From: Delftia acidovorans
GTDB taxonomy: Bacteria; Pseudomonadota; Gammaproteobacteria; Burkholderiales; Burkholderiaceae_C
Direction: 5' to 3'
Assembly: GCA_031286585.1 (NCBI GenBank)
Contig: JAITUC010000049.1
Coordinates: 1 to 64,000 of the forward strand
Length of the DNA stretch: 64,000 nucleotides
Both the position numbers and the translations under genes were made by a program. This document shows positions 7,158 to 15,144 of the stretch, piece after piece (position 1 is the first letter of the stretch; every line of letters starts with the position of its first letter). The notes beneath the pieces were generated by a model. That model saw only the letters and a program-made list of their open reading frames with translations. It had not been told where the DNA came from and did not search any database.

Positions 7158-9452
7158 TCAAGCGGGGTTGATATGGCTGTCCGGAGACGACACGGTCACC
7201 TTGGAGCTGCCGCTGATGGAGATCGTCTGTCCGTTGACCTGCACGGTGCCGTCGCTGGTCATGCGCAACACGGCCTTGCCGCACTTGATCTCGATGGCGT
7301 CGCCCACGGTGATGGCCATTTCCTTGCCCACCGTGATCGTCTGCACCTCGCCAACGGTGGTGGCGGAGTTCTTGCCGATCGTCGCCGTATGGTTGTCGGC
7401 CGTGTCGTCGGTGCGGTTCTTGCCCACGCTGGTGGACTGGTTCTGACCCACTGAAACACTGCGGTTCATGAGCACCGTCGTGCTCTGGCTCAGCCCCACA
7501 TTCACCACCATGGCAGCGCCCACGTTGACGTTGTAGGCGGCGCCGATGTTCACCATCTTGGCCAGGCCCACGTTCTGCATATAGGCCAGTCCGATGGTCT
7601 CTGTCTTGAAGCTGCCCACCTTGATCGACCAGTTGTTCCCGATCTTGTCCTTCTCGTTGCGGCCTATGGTCTTGCTGCGGTTCTTGCCGATGGAGATGTT
7701 CTCGTCGATGCCGACGTCTTCGTTGCGGTTGTCGCCGATGCTGATCTTCTCGTTGTGGTCCACCCGCTCCGTGCGGTTGTTGTGCACGGTGATGGTCTCG
7801 TCGCGGTCCACCGTCTCGGTGCGGTCGCGGTGGATCACGTTGGTCTCGTCCCGGTCGATGGTCTTGCGCCGGTCGTTGCCTACCCATTTGTCCTCGTCGT
7901 TCTCGACCTCGGTGAGCTGGTCCTTCTGGGCATGCAGCCACAGCTGCTCTTGCCCGGCCTTGTCCTCGAAGCGGATGGCGTTGGCGTCGCCCTGGCCGTT
8001 CTTCATGCCCGCGCCCGGTGCGCCGCCCTTGCTGGATCTGGTCTTGATGCCCGATTGCGTGGCGTTGGCCGGCAGCGCCCAGGGCGGCATGTTGGCTGCG
8101 TTGTAGACGCAGCCCATGACGATGGGGTGGTCCGGGTCGCCGTTGAGGAAGTCCACGATGACTTCCATGCCGATGCGCGGGATGTGCACCGCGCCAAAGC
8201 CCGGCCCGGCCCAGCTGGTGGCCACGCGCATCCAGCAGCTGGAGTTCTCGTTCATGCCGCCGATGCGGTCCCAGTGGAACTGGACCTTGACGCGGCCGTA
8301 CTGGTCGCACCAGATCTCTTCGCCTGCGGGGCCGACGACGACGGCGGTCTGCGGGCCCGTGGTGCGTGGTTTGGCGGTGATGCGCTGGGGCTTGAAGGGC
8401 AGGCTGGTGGGCTGGGCCTGGAGCACGAATTTCTGTGTCGAGCCCTCGCCGCTGCCGCCGTCGCTGACGCGCGGGTTTTCCTCGAAGGCGTAGTCCACGG
8501 CCGTGACCAGGTAGGCCTGGTTCTGGTCGCCGCGCGGGTAGTTGTCCAGCGTGAAGGTGTAGCCCGGCGCCATGGCGCGGTGGTTGGAGCTGCCCTGCAC
8601 CGTGCTCTGGCGCGTGAGGCTTTGCTGCAGGCGCACGCGGATGTAGTCCTCGCCGTCGCCGGTTTCGGTGTAGCCGCCCGGCCATTCGTAGATCTCGTAG
8701 GCGTCGTGCGCATGGCCCGGCGGGTTGCGGCGCATGTTGGACAGCTCGGCACGGGGCTTCTTGAAGTCGTAGTCGTCGTTGTAGTGCCGACCCGGCTTGA
8801 CGCGCTGGTGCAGCTCCCAGGCGTGTATGCATTCCTCGCGCGCCACGGCGGCCTTGCCGGGCGGATGGAAGGGGATGACGGCGCCGCCCTGCAGCGGGTC
8901 GTGCGATGCAACGATGTCGTCGCCCAGGGTCAGCACATGCTGGCCCGCGCTGTGCTGGTGGTAGTAGCAGATGCCCTCGTGCTCCATGAGGCGCGAGACG
9001 AACTGGAAGTCGGTCTCGTTGTACTGCACGCAGTACTCCCAGGTGCGGTAGGAGCGCGTCAGGCGCTGCTGCATGGGGTGGCCGTAGATGCCCAGGACCT
9101 CGTTGATGATGTCCGGCACGGTCTTGTTCTGGAAGATGCGAAAGTCGCTGCGGCGCGTGGCCAGCCACAGCCAGGGCGACAGGCGCGCGCGGTACAGGAA
9201 GTTGCGGTGCTCGTCCTGGCCGCGCATGCCGAAGGCCGTGACCAGGCCATCGATGTAGCGTTTGCCGCCGTCCTGGGTCTCCACCACCACGGTGGCGCCC
9301 TTGCCCAGCAGGGCCTTGGGGTCGATGCTGTCGCTTTCGCTGAGCAGATCGATCTCCAGCGCGAACAGATGGCTGATTTCCTCGCGACCCTGCAGCCGGC
9401 GCAGCTGCAGCTGGTCTGCCAGGGGGGTGTTGATGGTGACTCTGCGTGTCAT
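7158..9452 (-). CDS. vgrG: T6SS spike protein VgrG
   Basis: 764 residues. The N-terminal gp27-like part begins MTRRVTINTPLADQLQLRRL and includes FQFVSRLMEHEGICYYHQH (about 160). The gp5 OB-fold is marked by EIWCDQYGRVKVQFHWDR (about 370-390), followed by SCWMRVATSWAGPGFG and IPRIGMEVIVDFLNGDPDHP. The C-terminal beta-helix (about 525-740) consists of short repeats such as DRDETN, DRTETVD, DNRNEDVG and KNRSKTIG. The protein ends SSPDSHINPA with no added enzymatic domain, so it is a structural spike rather than an evolved effector. It trimerises on Hcp and carries the PAAR/Rhs tip. Its position between the SLT-like cassette and the DUF6484/Rhs group suggests it carries one or both cargoes. Confidence 0.97.
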   Translation of the reverse strand: MTRRVTINTPLADQLQLRRLQGREEISHLFALEIDLLSESDSIDPKALLGKGATVVVETQDGGKRYIDGLVTAFGMRGQDEHRNFLYRARLSPWLWLATRRSDFRIFQNKTVPDIINEVLGIYGHPMQQRLTRSYRTWEYCVQYNETDFQFVSRLMEHEGICYYHQHSAGQHVLTLGDDIVASHDPLQGGAVIPFHPPGKAAVAREECIHAWELHQRVKPGRHYNDDYDFKKPRAELSNMRRNPPGHAHDAYEIYEWPGGYTETGDGEDYIRVRLQQSLTRQSTVQGSSNHRAMAPGYTFTLDNYPRGDQNQAYLVTAVDYAFEENPRVSDGGSGEGSTQKFVLQAQPTSLPFKPQRITAKPRTTGPQTAVVVGPAGEEIWCDQYGRVKVQFHWDRIGGMNENSSCWMRVATSWAGPGFGAVHIPRIGMEVIVDFLNGDPDHPIVMGCVYNAANMPPWALPANATQSGIKTRSSKGGAPGAGMKNGQGDANAIRFEDKAGQEQLWLHAQKDQLTEVENDEDKWVGNDRRKTIDRDETNVIHRDRTETVDRDETITVHNNRTERVDHNEKISIGDNRNEDVGIDENISIGKNRSKTIGRNEKDKIGNNWSIKVGSFKTETIGLAYMQNVGLAKMVNIGAAYNVNVGAAMVVNVGLSQSTTVLMNRSVSVGQNQSTSVGKNRTDDTADNHTATIGKNSATTVGEVQTITVGKEMAITVGDAIEIKCGKAVLRMTSDGTVQVNGQTISISGSSKVTVSSPDSHINPA

Positions 9453-9573
9453 GGTGTCGGATCTCGCGGTGCTTGGGGTGGAAGAGGGGTCGGGGCTTCA
9501 GGCCTGGATGGCGGGGCCTGCGTGCGCCGGTCGATGAAGGGCTTGCATGGGGTGGCTGGAAGGTCCTCTGCTG

Positions 9574-10692
9574 CTAGCGGGCTGCGTACACCAGCCCCGG
9601 ACGGGCGCCGTCGGCGTCATCCTGGGCGTCATCCATGACAGGGTCACTGCCGAAGGACTGGCCCAGCGCAATGAACTGGTAGTTGCCGCGCCGGTCGGTG
9701 AAAACCGCCAGGCCGCCCGGCGTCAGGGCTACGTTGAACCAGTCGTTGTCGGTGCGGGGTTCGTCCAGGTCCAACTTGCCGGACCGGCTCCGGGCCAGCA
9801 CGCTGCCGGCCAGGCTTGCCTGGTTCAACACCCGGGTCTGCCGGCCATCCGCGCCATACAGCCGCAGCTCCCTGGTGGCTTCGACCTTGCGCAGGCCCTC
9901 GCCCAGAGGGACGGAGCGCTTCAGGCTGGCGAGCGCGAACCGGCCGCCCGGCGCCAGGCGCAGGTCGGGTGGGATGTCGTGGCCACCGCTGCGGAACTCG
10001 GCCAGGTGCACGATGCGCGCCTCGGCCCGCAGTGCCAGCGCGGCGCCCATGCCGCGCTGCGCGGGCAAGGCATAGGTCAACAGCACATTGCCTGCCGACC
10101 ATGCCTGGGCGCTGGTCCAGGCCATCGCATCCGCTGCCGTCCAGGCCCGGGCCTGCGCGGCCATGGCGGCGGCCGGATCCTTGTCCCGGGGCTGCACGGC
10201 CAGGCTTCCGTCAGCGGCGCGGGCCAGGCGGGGCAAGGCATCGAAGCTGCCCAGATTGCGCGCTTGCTGCAGCGTCCAGCCCGGCAGGGCGAAGGTCAGC
10301 AGGCGGTAGGGCTTTCGACCGTCCGCATCGGGGTCCAGCCGGCTGCTGGCGACGATGTTCACCATCCCGTCACTGGTGTCCTGCGCATCCTCCGTGACGA
10401 CAGGGCGGGCAAGGCAGCCGCCAGGTCGAACTCCCGGCCGTGGCAGCGCAGCAATGGCCGCAGGGCTGCCGCTGCGCTCTGAGAGTTGAAAACTGCCTGT
10501 CTTGGTTTGCTGGACCAGGTCCAGCCGGTCAACGGTGCCGTTGCAGTACACGGCGTAGAGGTAGCGGTGGGGGTTCTGGACGGGGGCTGTGGGCGCCGGT
10601 ACCGCAGCCATACCTGGGCCAGGACACAGCAGCGCCAAGCCCATGGCGGTGACGCTTGGGTGCATGGCAAGGGATTGCTTATTGCGCTGCAT
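9574..10692 (-). CDS. Exported immunity-type protein, paralogue of the adjacent lipoprotein
   Basis: 372 residues if started at 10692; an in-frame ATG at 10665 (MHPSVTAMGLALLCPGPGMA) gives a cleaner signal peptide and may be the true start. The mature part shares long matches with the preceding gene: RYLYAVYCNG, VDRLDL, TKTGSFQLSERSG, PYRLLTF.LPGWTL, RLAPGGR and a PGLVYAA ending. Two cysteines, in AVYCNG and GGCLARP, line up with two in the paralogue, which suits a periplasmic disulfide. The frame overlaps the upstream stop by 14 nt. Role inferred from context: a second immunity protein against the SLT-like effector encoded at 11854-12816. No family name is recognised. Confidence 0.75.
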   Translation of the reverse strand: MQRNKQSLAMHPSVTAMGLALLCPGPGMAAVPAPTAPVQNPHRYLYAVYCNGTVDRLDLVQQTKTGSFQLSERSGSPAAIAALPRPGVRPGGCLARPVVTEDAQDTSDGMVNIVASSRLDPDADGRKPYRLLTFALPGWTLQQARNLGSFDALPRLARAADGSLAVQPRDKDPAAAMAAQARAWTAADAMAWTSAQAWSAGNVLLTYALPAQRGMGAALALRAEARIVHLAEFRSGGHDIPPDLRLAPGGRFALASLKRSVPLGEGLRKVEATRELRLYGADGRQTRVLNQASLAGSVLARSRSGKLDLDEPRTDNDWFNVALTPGGLAVFTDRRGNYQFIALGQSFGSDPVMDDAQDDADGARPGLVYAAR

Positions 10693-11851
10693 AGACCAAA
10701 CCGGGCAGCCGGCTGTCGTAGTCGTTGGCGTCCAGGCTCACGACCGGCTCCAGGCCGAAGACATGTCCCAGTTCGACGAATCGGTAGTTGCCCAGTGGAT
10801 CGGCGAACACGGCCAGTCCGTCCGGGGTGAGCGCGATGTTGAGCCAGTGGCCCGCCGTACGCGGTGTGTCGCGGTCCATGTCTTCCTTTGGCATCAGGAC
10901 CATGGAGGGCCCAGCGATGCGGGCATCGTTCAGCGTGGCCAACTGGCGGCCTTCTGCGTCATAAAGACGCATCTCGCCGGTGGTGGCCAACTGGTGCAGG
11001 CCCCGCTCCACAGGTACGAGCTTGTTCAGCGTCAGCAGCACGTAGCGGCCGCCTGGCGCAAGGCGCCATCCAGGGGCCAGGCTTTGGCCGGGCAGCGCCT
11101 GCAACGGTAACGTGAGTGCGCGCTCGCGGTCCGACAGCGCAAAGCCCAAGCCGTCTGTTCCCGGGAGCCGGTAGCTCAGCAGCACGCGGCCTGCCGACGT
11201 TTCCTCCGCCCGGAGATCGTTCAGGGATTCGCCACCGGCGTATGCCCTGGCCTGCTGTGTCAACTGCGTGCGCAGGCCGCCATCCGGCTTGGGTACGGCG
11301 ACAAGGGAGCCGTCTGTGGCCCGCCGCATGTGCGGCTGGCCGTTCTCGAAGCGGCCCAGGTTACGGGTTCCGAGCAAGGTCCAGCCTGGCAGGGAAAACG
11401 TCAGCAACCGATAGGACTGTCGGCCATCGCCAGCGGCGCCTGTGCCATCGCCTGCCACCAGATTCACCAGGCCTGCGGCCTGATCCTGCATGTCGCCCGT
11501 AGCTGCGGGGCGAATCTGGCAGCTGTCGGCGAAGGAGGTGCTTGCGCCTTGCGCTGGCACCGCAGGCGGTTCGCCACTTCGCTCGGAGAGCTGAAAACTG
11601 CCTGTCTTGGTCCGGTTTTTCAGATCGAGTCGATCCACTCGGCCATTGCAGTACACGGCATACAGATAGCGATACTGGCTGCGGTCTGTGGGGTCGAATG
11701 CCTTGGCCGTTGCTTCCATAGCGAGTGTGGCTGAAGGATGCGCAGCGGCCCCCATCTGGTCGGCGCCGGAAGAGCAGCCCACGGCCATCGCTATGGCAGC
11801 CATGGCTGCGGAAGCCTTCATGAGGTGAATGGCGATAGAACGGGCGGGCAT
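10679..11851 (-). CDS. Lipoprotein, probable immunity protein for the SLT-like effector
   Basis: 390 residues from the ATG at 11851, only 2 nt after the effector stop, which indicates tight coupling; the frame stays open upstream to 11938, inside the effector gene. The N-terminus MPARSIAIHLMKASAAMAAI leads to a lipobox AVGC near residues 25-28, so the protein should be a membrane-anchored periplasmic lipoprotein. The mature region contains RYLYAVYCNGRVDRLDLKN and ends LPGLVYAAQ, closely matching the next gene. Two conserved cysteines (AVYCNG, FADSCQ) may form a disulfide. There is no enzymatic motif. A lipoprotein directly after a wall-degrading effector is the standard arrangement for immunity in the producer's periplasm; that role is inferred. 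Confidence 0.78.
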   Translation of the reverse strand: MPARSIAIHLMKASAAMAAIAMAVGCSSGADQMGAAAHPSATLAMEATAKAFDPTDRSQYRYLYAVYCNGRVDRLDLKNRTKTGSFQLSERSGEPPAVPAQGASTSFADSCQIRPAATGDMQDQAAGLVNLVAGDGTGAAGDGRQSYRLLTFSLPGWTLLGTRNLGRFENGQPHMRRATDGSLVAVPKPDGGLRTQLTQQARAYAGGESLNDLRAEETSAGRVLLSYRLPGTDGLGFALSDRERALTLPLQALPGQSLAPGWRLAPGGRYVLLTLNKLVPVERGLHQLATTGEMRLYDAEGRQLATLNDARIAGPSMVLMPKEDMDRDTPRTAGHWLNIALTPDGLAVFADPLGNYRFVELGHVFGLEPVVSLDANDYDSRLPGLVYAAQ

Positions 11852-11853
11852 GG

Positions 11854-12816
11854 CTAGAAGTCCTCCCTGCCCAACACGTTTTCTACATAGTTGGGATCGC
11901 CCTTGGTGCCGCGCTCTGAAACCGGAACCTGCTCCCATTCAGCCAGTCCCAGTGTTCCAGCGGGGTTGATCGTGACAAACAGCTGACCGTCCTGCTGGCG
12001 CACGCGGTACTCGTGGAGGCCATTGGCATAGCCGTTGAAGCCGCGCAGTGTGTCGCGTTCCAACTGCTCGGCTGTGTAGTTGGGCAGTTCCACGGGGATG
12101 GCTGGCAACCCTTGCCTTGCCCGAGCCTGGTTCCAGGCAGTCACCAGGTTGCTGAATTGCTGGCTTTTGCGCACGGTGCGCGGGTAGTTGCGGGCGATGC
12201 GCTCCTTTTCCTGATAAAGCGTCCAGCCGCCGCGCACATTCTCTTTCCAGCTCCAGGTCTGGTCTGCGGTAGGCGGCGGCGTTGTGAGCTGGCAAAGACC
12301 CACACCGCCTTTGCCGTCACTGCTGTACTTGGGCCAGTGGCCGGGAGGTGACAGGAACTGATGTAGTGAACTTTCCTGCCGCATCTTCTTGCGGAACACG
12401 ACTCTGTCTGCGCCGATGCCGTTGGCGAATGCTCGGATGGCCGTGCTCGATGGGTTTTGGCCCACGATGAGCCAGCTGACGCTGGCACGGCGTTCCAAGC
12501 CTCCAGCACGCAAGATGACTTGAACGGTGAGGCTGCCACCTCGCACTTCGGTGAAGGGAATGCGCCAACTGGCGTTGGCGCTGGTCTGCGACGCGATGGG
12601 GCTGTGCTGGGTGCGCTGCTTGTTGCCGAACCGTGTCTTGCTGACATCGCTGCCGCCGTCGTAAATCAAAGTGGCCGACCATTCGTAGATGGGCGTGCTC
12701 CCTGCAGGCAGCGCTTCGTTCTGCAGGACGGCAGTCACCGTGATGGTGGGCATTTGGGCATCGGCCGTGATGGCGAACTGCGTTCCTGCGGGCTGGCTGG
12801 TAATGGCAAGTGGCAT
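11854..12816 (-). CDS. Putative T6SS effector with SLT/lysozyme-like domain
   Basis: 320 residues without signal peptide, as expected for a T6SS substrate. Residues 1-118 form a beta-rich Ig-like region (MPLAITSQPAGTQF to ASVSWLIVG). Residues 140-215 carry the lytic-transglycosylase pattern: RQESSLHQF with candidate catalytic Glu148, then GKGGVGLCQLTTP (169-180), matching the GxxGLMQ segment of SLT enzymes, and a WSWKENVRGG segment. I infer cleavage of the MurNAc-GlcNAc glycan bond in a target cell's periplasm. It is followed without gap by two related exported proteins (immunity candidates), and vgrG lies just beyond. GGAG lies about 10 nt before the ATG. It has no PAAR, MIX or Rhs part, so delivery would be as VgrG or Hcp cargo, possibly through the Ig-like region. 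Confidence 0.72.
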   Translation of the reverse strand: MPLAITSQPAGTQFAITADAQMPTITVTAVLQNEALPAGSTPIYEWSATLIYDGGSDVSKTRFGNKQRTQHSPIASQTSANASWRIPFTEVRGGSLTVQVILRAGGLERRASVSWLIVGQNPSSTAIRAFANGIGADRVVFRKKMRQESSLHQFLSPPGHWPKYSSDGKGGVGLCQLTTPPPTADQTWSWKENVRGGWTLYQEKERIARNYPRTVRKSQQFSNLVTAWNQARARQGLPAIPVELPNYTAEQLERDTLRGFNGYANGLHEYRVRQQDGQLFVTINPAGTLGLAEWEQVPVSERGTKGDPNYVENVLGREDF

Positions 12817-12852
12817 GTTCAGGGGTCTCCGTAAGGCGATGGATGGCTGGGC

Positions 12853-15144
12853 CTAGCGCGATGCCTGCACGGCGCGGACGCGTTCCAGATGGAGCACGGC
12901 GGCGTCCAGCAGCGGGTCGCCGCCAGCCTGGACAGAGGCGGTGAAGGCGGCGTCCACGGGCACGCGCAGGCGCGGGGTCACGCCCTGGGCCTGTGCGGCG
13001 GTGCTGTTGCCGCCAGCGGGGCCGGTTTCGGCCAGCAGGGGAACCTGCACGATGAAGCCGGCCGGCAGGTGCACGCGCGTGGCGGGGCCGGTGGCGCCGG
13101 CCGTGGTGCTGGTGGCGACGATGTCGGCACGCTGGCTGTGCTGCAGCCAGGCGGCGAACAGTTCGCAGGGGCCGGCGCAGCCCGGGCCGGTGAGCACGGC
13201 CACGGGGGCGGTGAACGGCGCGCCCGAGGCGGCCAGCGGCAGCTGGGCCGGCAGGCCCAGGCCGCCACGGCTGCGCCAGACGCGGGCGGCGGGGTCGAAC
13301 AGGCGCTGGGCGGCGTCCTGCATGCGCAGCGGCTTGTCGCGCGTGTAGAGCGAGGCCAGCATGTGGGGCAGCAGCTGGTAGGCGTCGTCGCCCCGGTGGG
13401 CACGCAGGTCGATGACCAGGCCCGTGACCCTGGCCTGGGTGGCGGCGGCCAGGGCGCCCTCCCAGCGGATGAGCTGGCCGGTGGCGCCATCGGCAAAGCT
13501 GTCGAGTGCGATGTAGGCCAGGTTGCCGCCCTGGGCGCTGCGCAGCAGGAAGGAGGCCAGGGCGGGCTCGGCCGCAGGCAGGGCCGTGGTGGCGGCGGGG
13601 GCGGCGTCCAGGCGCAGGTTCTGTTCCTGGTTGCTGGATGCGCTGTTGGATGTGCTGTTGGGCGTGCCGGCTGCGGTGCGCAGGCTCAGCGTGGCGGGCG
13701 TGCCCAGGTCCAGCGCCAGCAGGTCGGCGCGGCGGGCGTCGGCACCGGTGCGCAGCGAGGCGGTGGCAATGCGGTCCAGGTAGCGGGCCGGGCCTTCCCC
13801 TTCGATGGCGAGGATGTCGCTGCCGGGCTGCAGGCCCGCCTTGGCGGCGGCAGAGCCTGGCGCCACGCTGGTGATGGCGATGCGACCGTCCTCACGCAGC
13901 CAGGTGCGGGGCATGGGCAGGTTGACGCTCCCGCGTGCCAGCAGCTGCGGAGACAGGCCCCGGTCCGTGCGGGCGGGCCAGGCCTGGCCGCCGGGCAGGA
14001 GAACGCGGTATTGGCCGTCGCCCAGGCACTGGCCCATTTCTGCCAGGGCCTGGGCCTGTGCGGCGCTGTCGCCGCGCTCTGCGGCGGTTTGCAGGCGCTG
14101 GCCGTAGTCGGCCCGCAGCTTGCCGGCATCAAAGCCGCTGGCAGCGGCCAGCGGGTGGCGCTCGGCAATGAGGCCGATGAGGGCCTGGGCCGCATCGCCT
14201 GCACCCAGGCGGGACAGGTCGATGTCCTGCGCGGGCTGGACGGCGTGGAAGGCCAGGGCGATTTCCCGGGCGCGGTCGAAGCGCAGGCCCTGAGGCTCCA
14301 GCGTGACCACGGTGTAGCCGCGCGGCAGGGTGACCATGGGGTCGTCGGCGGTGAACAGGCGTCCGTCGGCGCCAAAGCCGGAAGGGAAGCGCTGCGCGGC
14401 ATCGCTGGCCCAGACCAGCAGCTTGCCGCCCGTGGGCTCCAGGATGTCGCCGCTTTGGCGCGGCCATTCGGTGCGCACGGAGCTGGCGCGCAGCATGGCG
14501 TGCTGCTCTATGGCGTCCAGGCTGCGCCGGCCCGCGCGCTGCGGAACGTCGGCGTGGACGGACAGGGCGAAGATGCGCACGCCCCGGCCCCCGGGACGGG
14601 CACGGCCAGTGGACAGGTCATAGGTCGTGCCTTCGGGGTCGCTGGGCAGTTCGATGGCCACGCCGGTGCTGTCGCCGCGCGGCAGGGCCAGCCATTGCGA
14701 CTTGGCCGGCGCCACATGGGCGGCCTGGCGCTGCACGAGGTACGGCCCCTGGTCCATGAGCGCGACCACGGCCTGGCCGCGCCGGGCGCTGTCCGTCCAG
14801 GCGTCGCCCAGCACGGCCATGACGCGGCGCGGGCCGCCCTGGTCGTCCTGCACGGGGGCGGAGCCGGACGGCGGCGACTGTGCCGCCTCGGGCTGGGCCT
14901 GGTTGCGGTCCCACCAGGCACGGGCTTCGCTGGCGGCACCCGTGGCCGCGTTGGTGGCCGTGCTGGCTGCGCTGCGGCCGGCCTCCAGCGCCTGCTGGCC
15001 GGCCGTGGCGGCGCCCGAGGCCCGCTGCACGGTGTCGGCAGCCTGGCCGATGGCGCCCAGGTCCAGCGCCTGCGCAGCGGGGGCGGCCAGCAGCGCGGCG
15101 GCAATCACTGCCGAGGTGGCGCGTGGAAGACGGCGCCGGCTCAT
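12853..15144 (-). CDS. Exported PDZ / S41-protease-like protein, probably inactive
   Basis: 763 residues from MSRRRLPRATSAVIAAALLA, a clear signal peptide with an AQA cleavage region; the start overlaps the clpV stop by 4 nt (ATGA). A PDZ-like block lies near 420-480 (SVAPGSAAAKAGLQPGSDIL), followed by an S41/C-terminal-processing-protease-like fold from about 535 (LAYIALDSFADGATGQLIRW, then VTGLVIDLRAHRGDDAYQLL). The segment aligning with the S41 nucleophile reads GCAGPCELFAAW, with Gly three residues before Glu where active enzymes have Ser, and the usual GKG lysine appears as AGATGP. I infer a substrate-binding pseudoprotease in the periplasm. Its place between clpV and an effector cassette suggests a T6SS accessory role, which is unproven. 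Confidence 0.72.
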   Translation of the reverse strand: MSRRRLPRATSAVIAAALLAAPAAQALDLGAIGQAADTVQRASGAATAGQQALEAGRSAASTATNAATGAASEARAWWDRNQAQPEAAQSPPSGSAPVQDDQGGPRRVMAVLGDAWTDSARRGQAVVALMDQGPYLVQRQAAHVAPAKSQWLALPRGDSTGVAIELPSDPEGTTYDLSTGRARPGGRGVRIFALSVHADVPQRAGRRSLDAIEQHAMLRASSVRTEWPRQSGDILEPTGGKLLVWASDAAQRFPSGFGADGRLFTADDPMVTLPRGYTVVTLEPQGLRFDRAREIALAFHAVQPAQDIDLSRLGAGDAAQALIGLIAERHPLAAASGFDAGKLRADYGQRLQTAAERGDSAAQAQALAEMGQCLGDGQYRVLLPGGQAWPARTDRGLSPQLLARGSVNLPMPRTWLREDGRIAITSVAPGSAAAKAGLQPGSDILAIEGEGPARYLDRIATASLRTGADARRADLLALDLGTPATLSLRTAAGTPNSTSNSASSNQEQNLRLDAAPAATTALPAAEPALASFLLRSAQGGNLAYIALDSFADGATGQLIRWEGALAAATQARVTGLVIDLRAHRGDDAYQLLPHMLASLYTRDKPLRMQDAAQRLFDPAARVWRSRGGLGLPAQLPLAASGAPFTAPVAVLTGPGCAGPCELFAAWLQHSQRADIVATSTTAGATGPATRVHLPAGFIVQVPLLAETGPAGGNSTAAQAQGVTPRLRVPVDAAFTASVQAGGDPLLDAAVLHLERVRAVQASR

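Noticed and set aside
7560..7880. Apparent nucleotide repeats in vgrG
   Set aside because: They encode the repetitive beta-helix of the VgrG spike and are a protein feature.
7158..9452. VgrG as an evolved effector with C-terminal toxin
   Set aside because: The protein ends soon after the beta-helix (SSPDSHINPA) with no additional domain.
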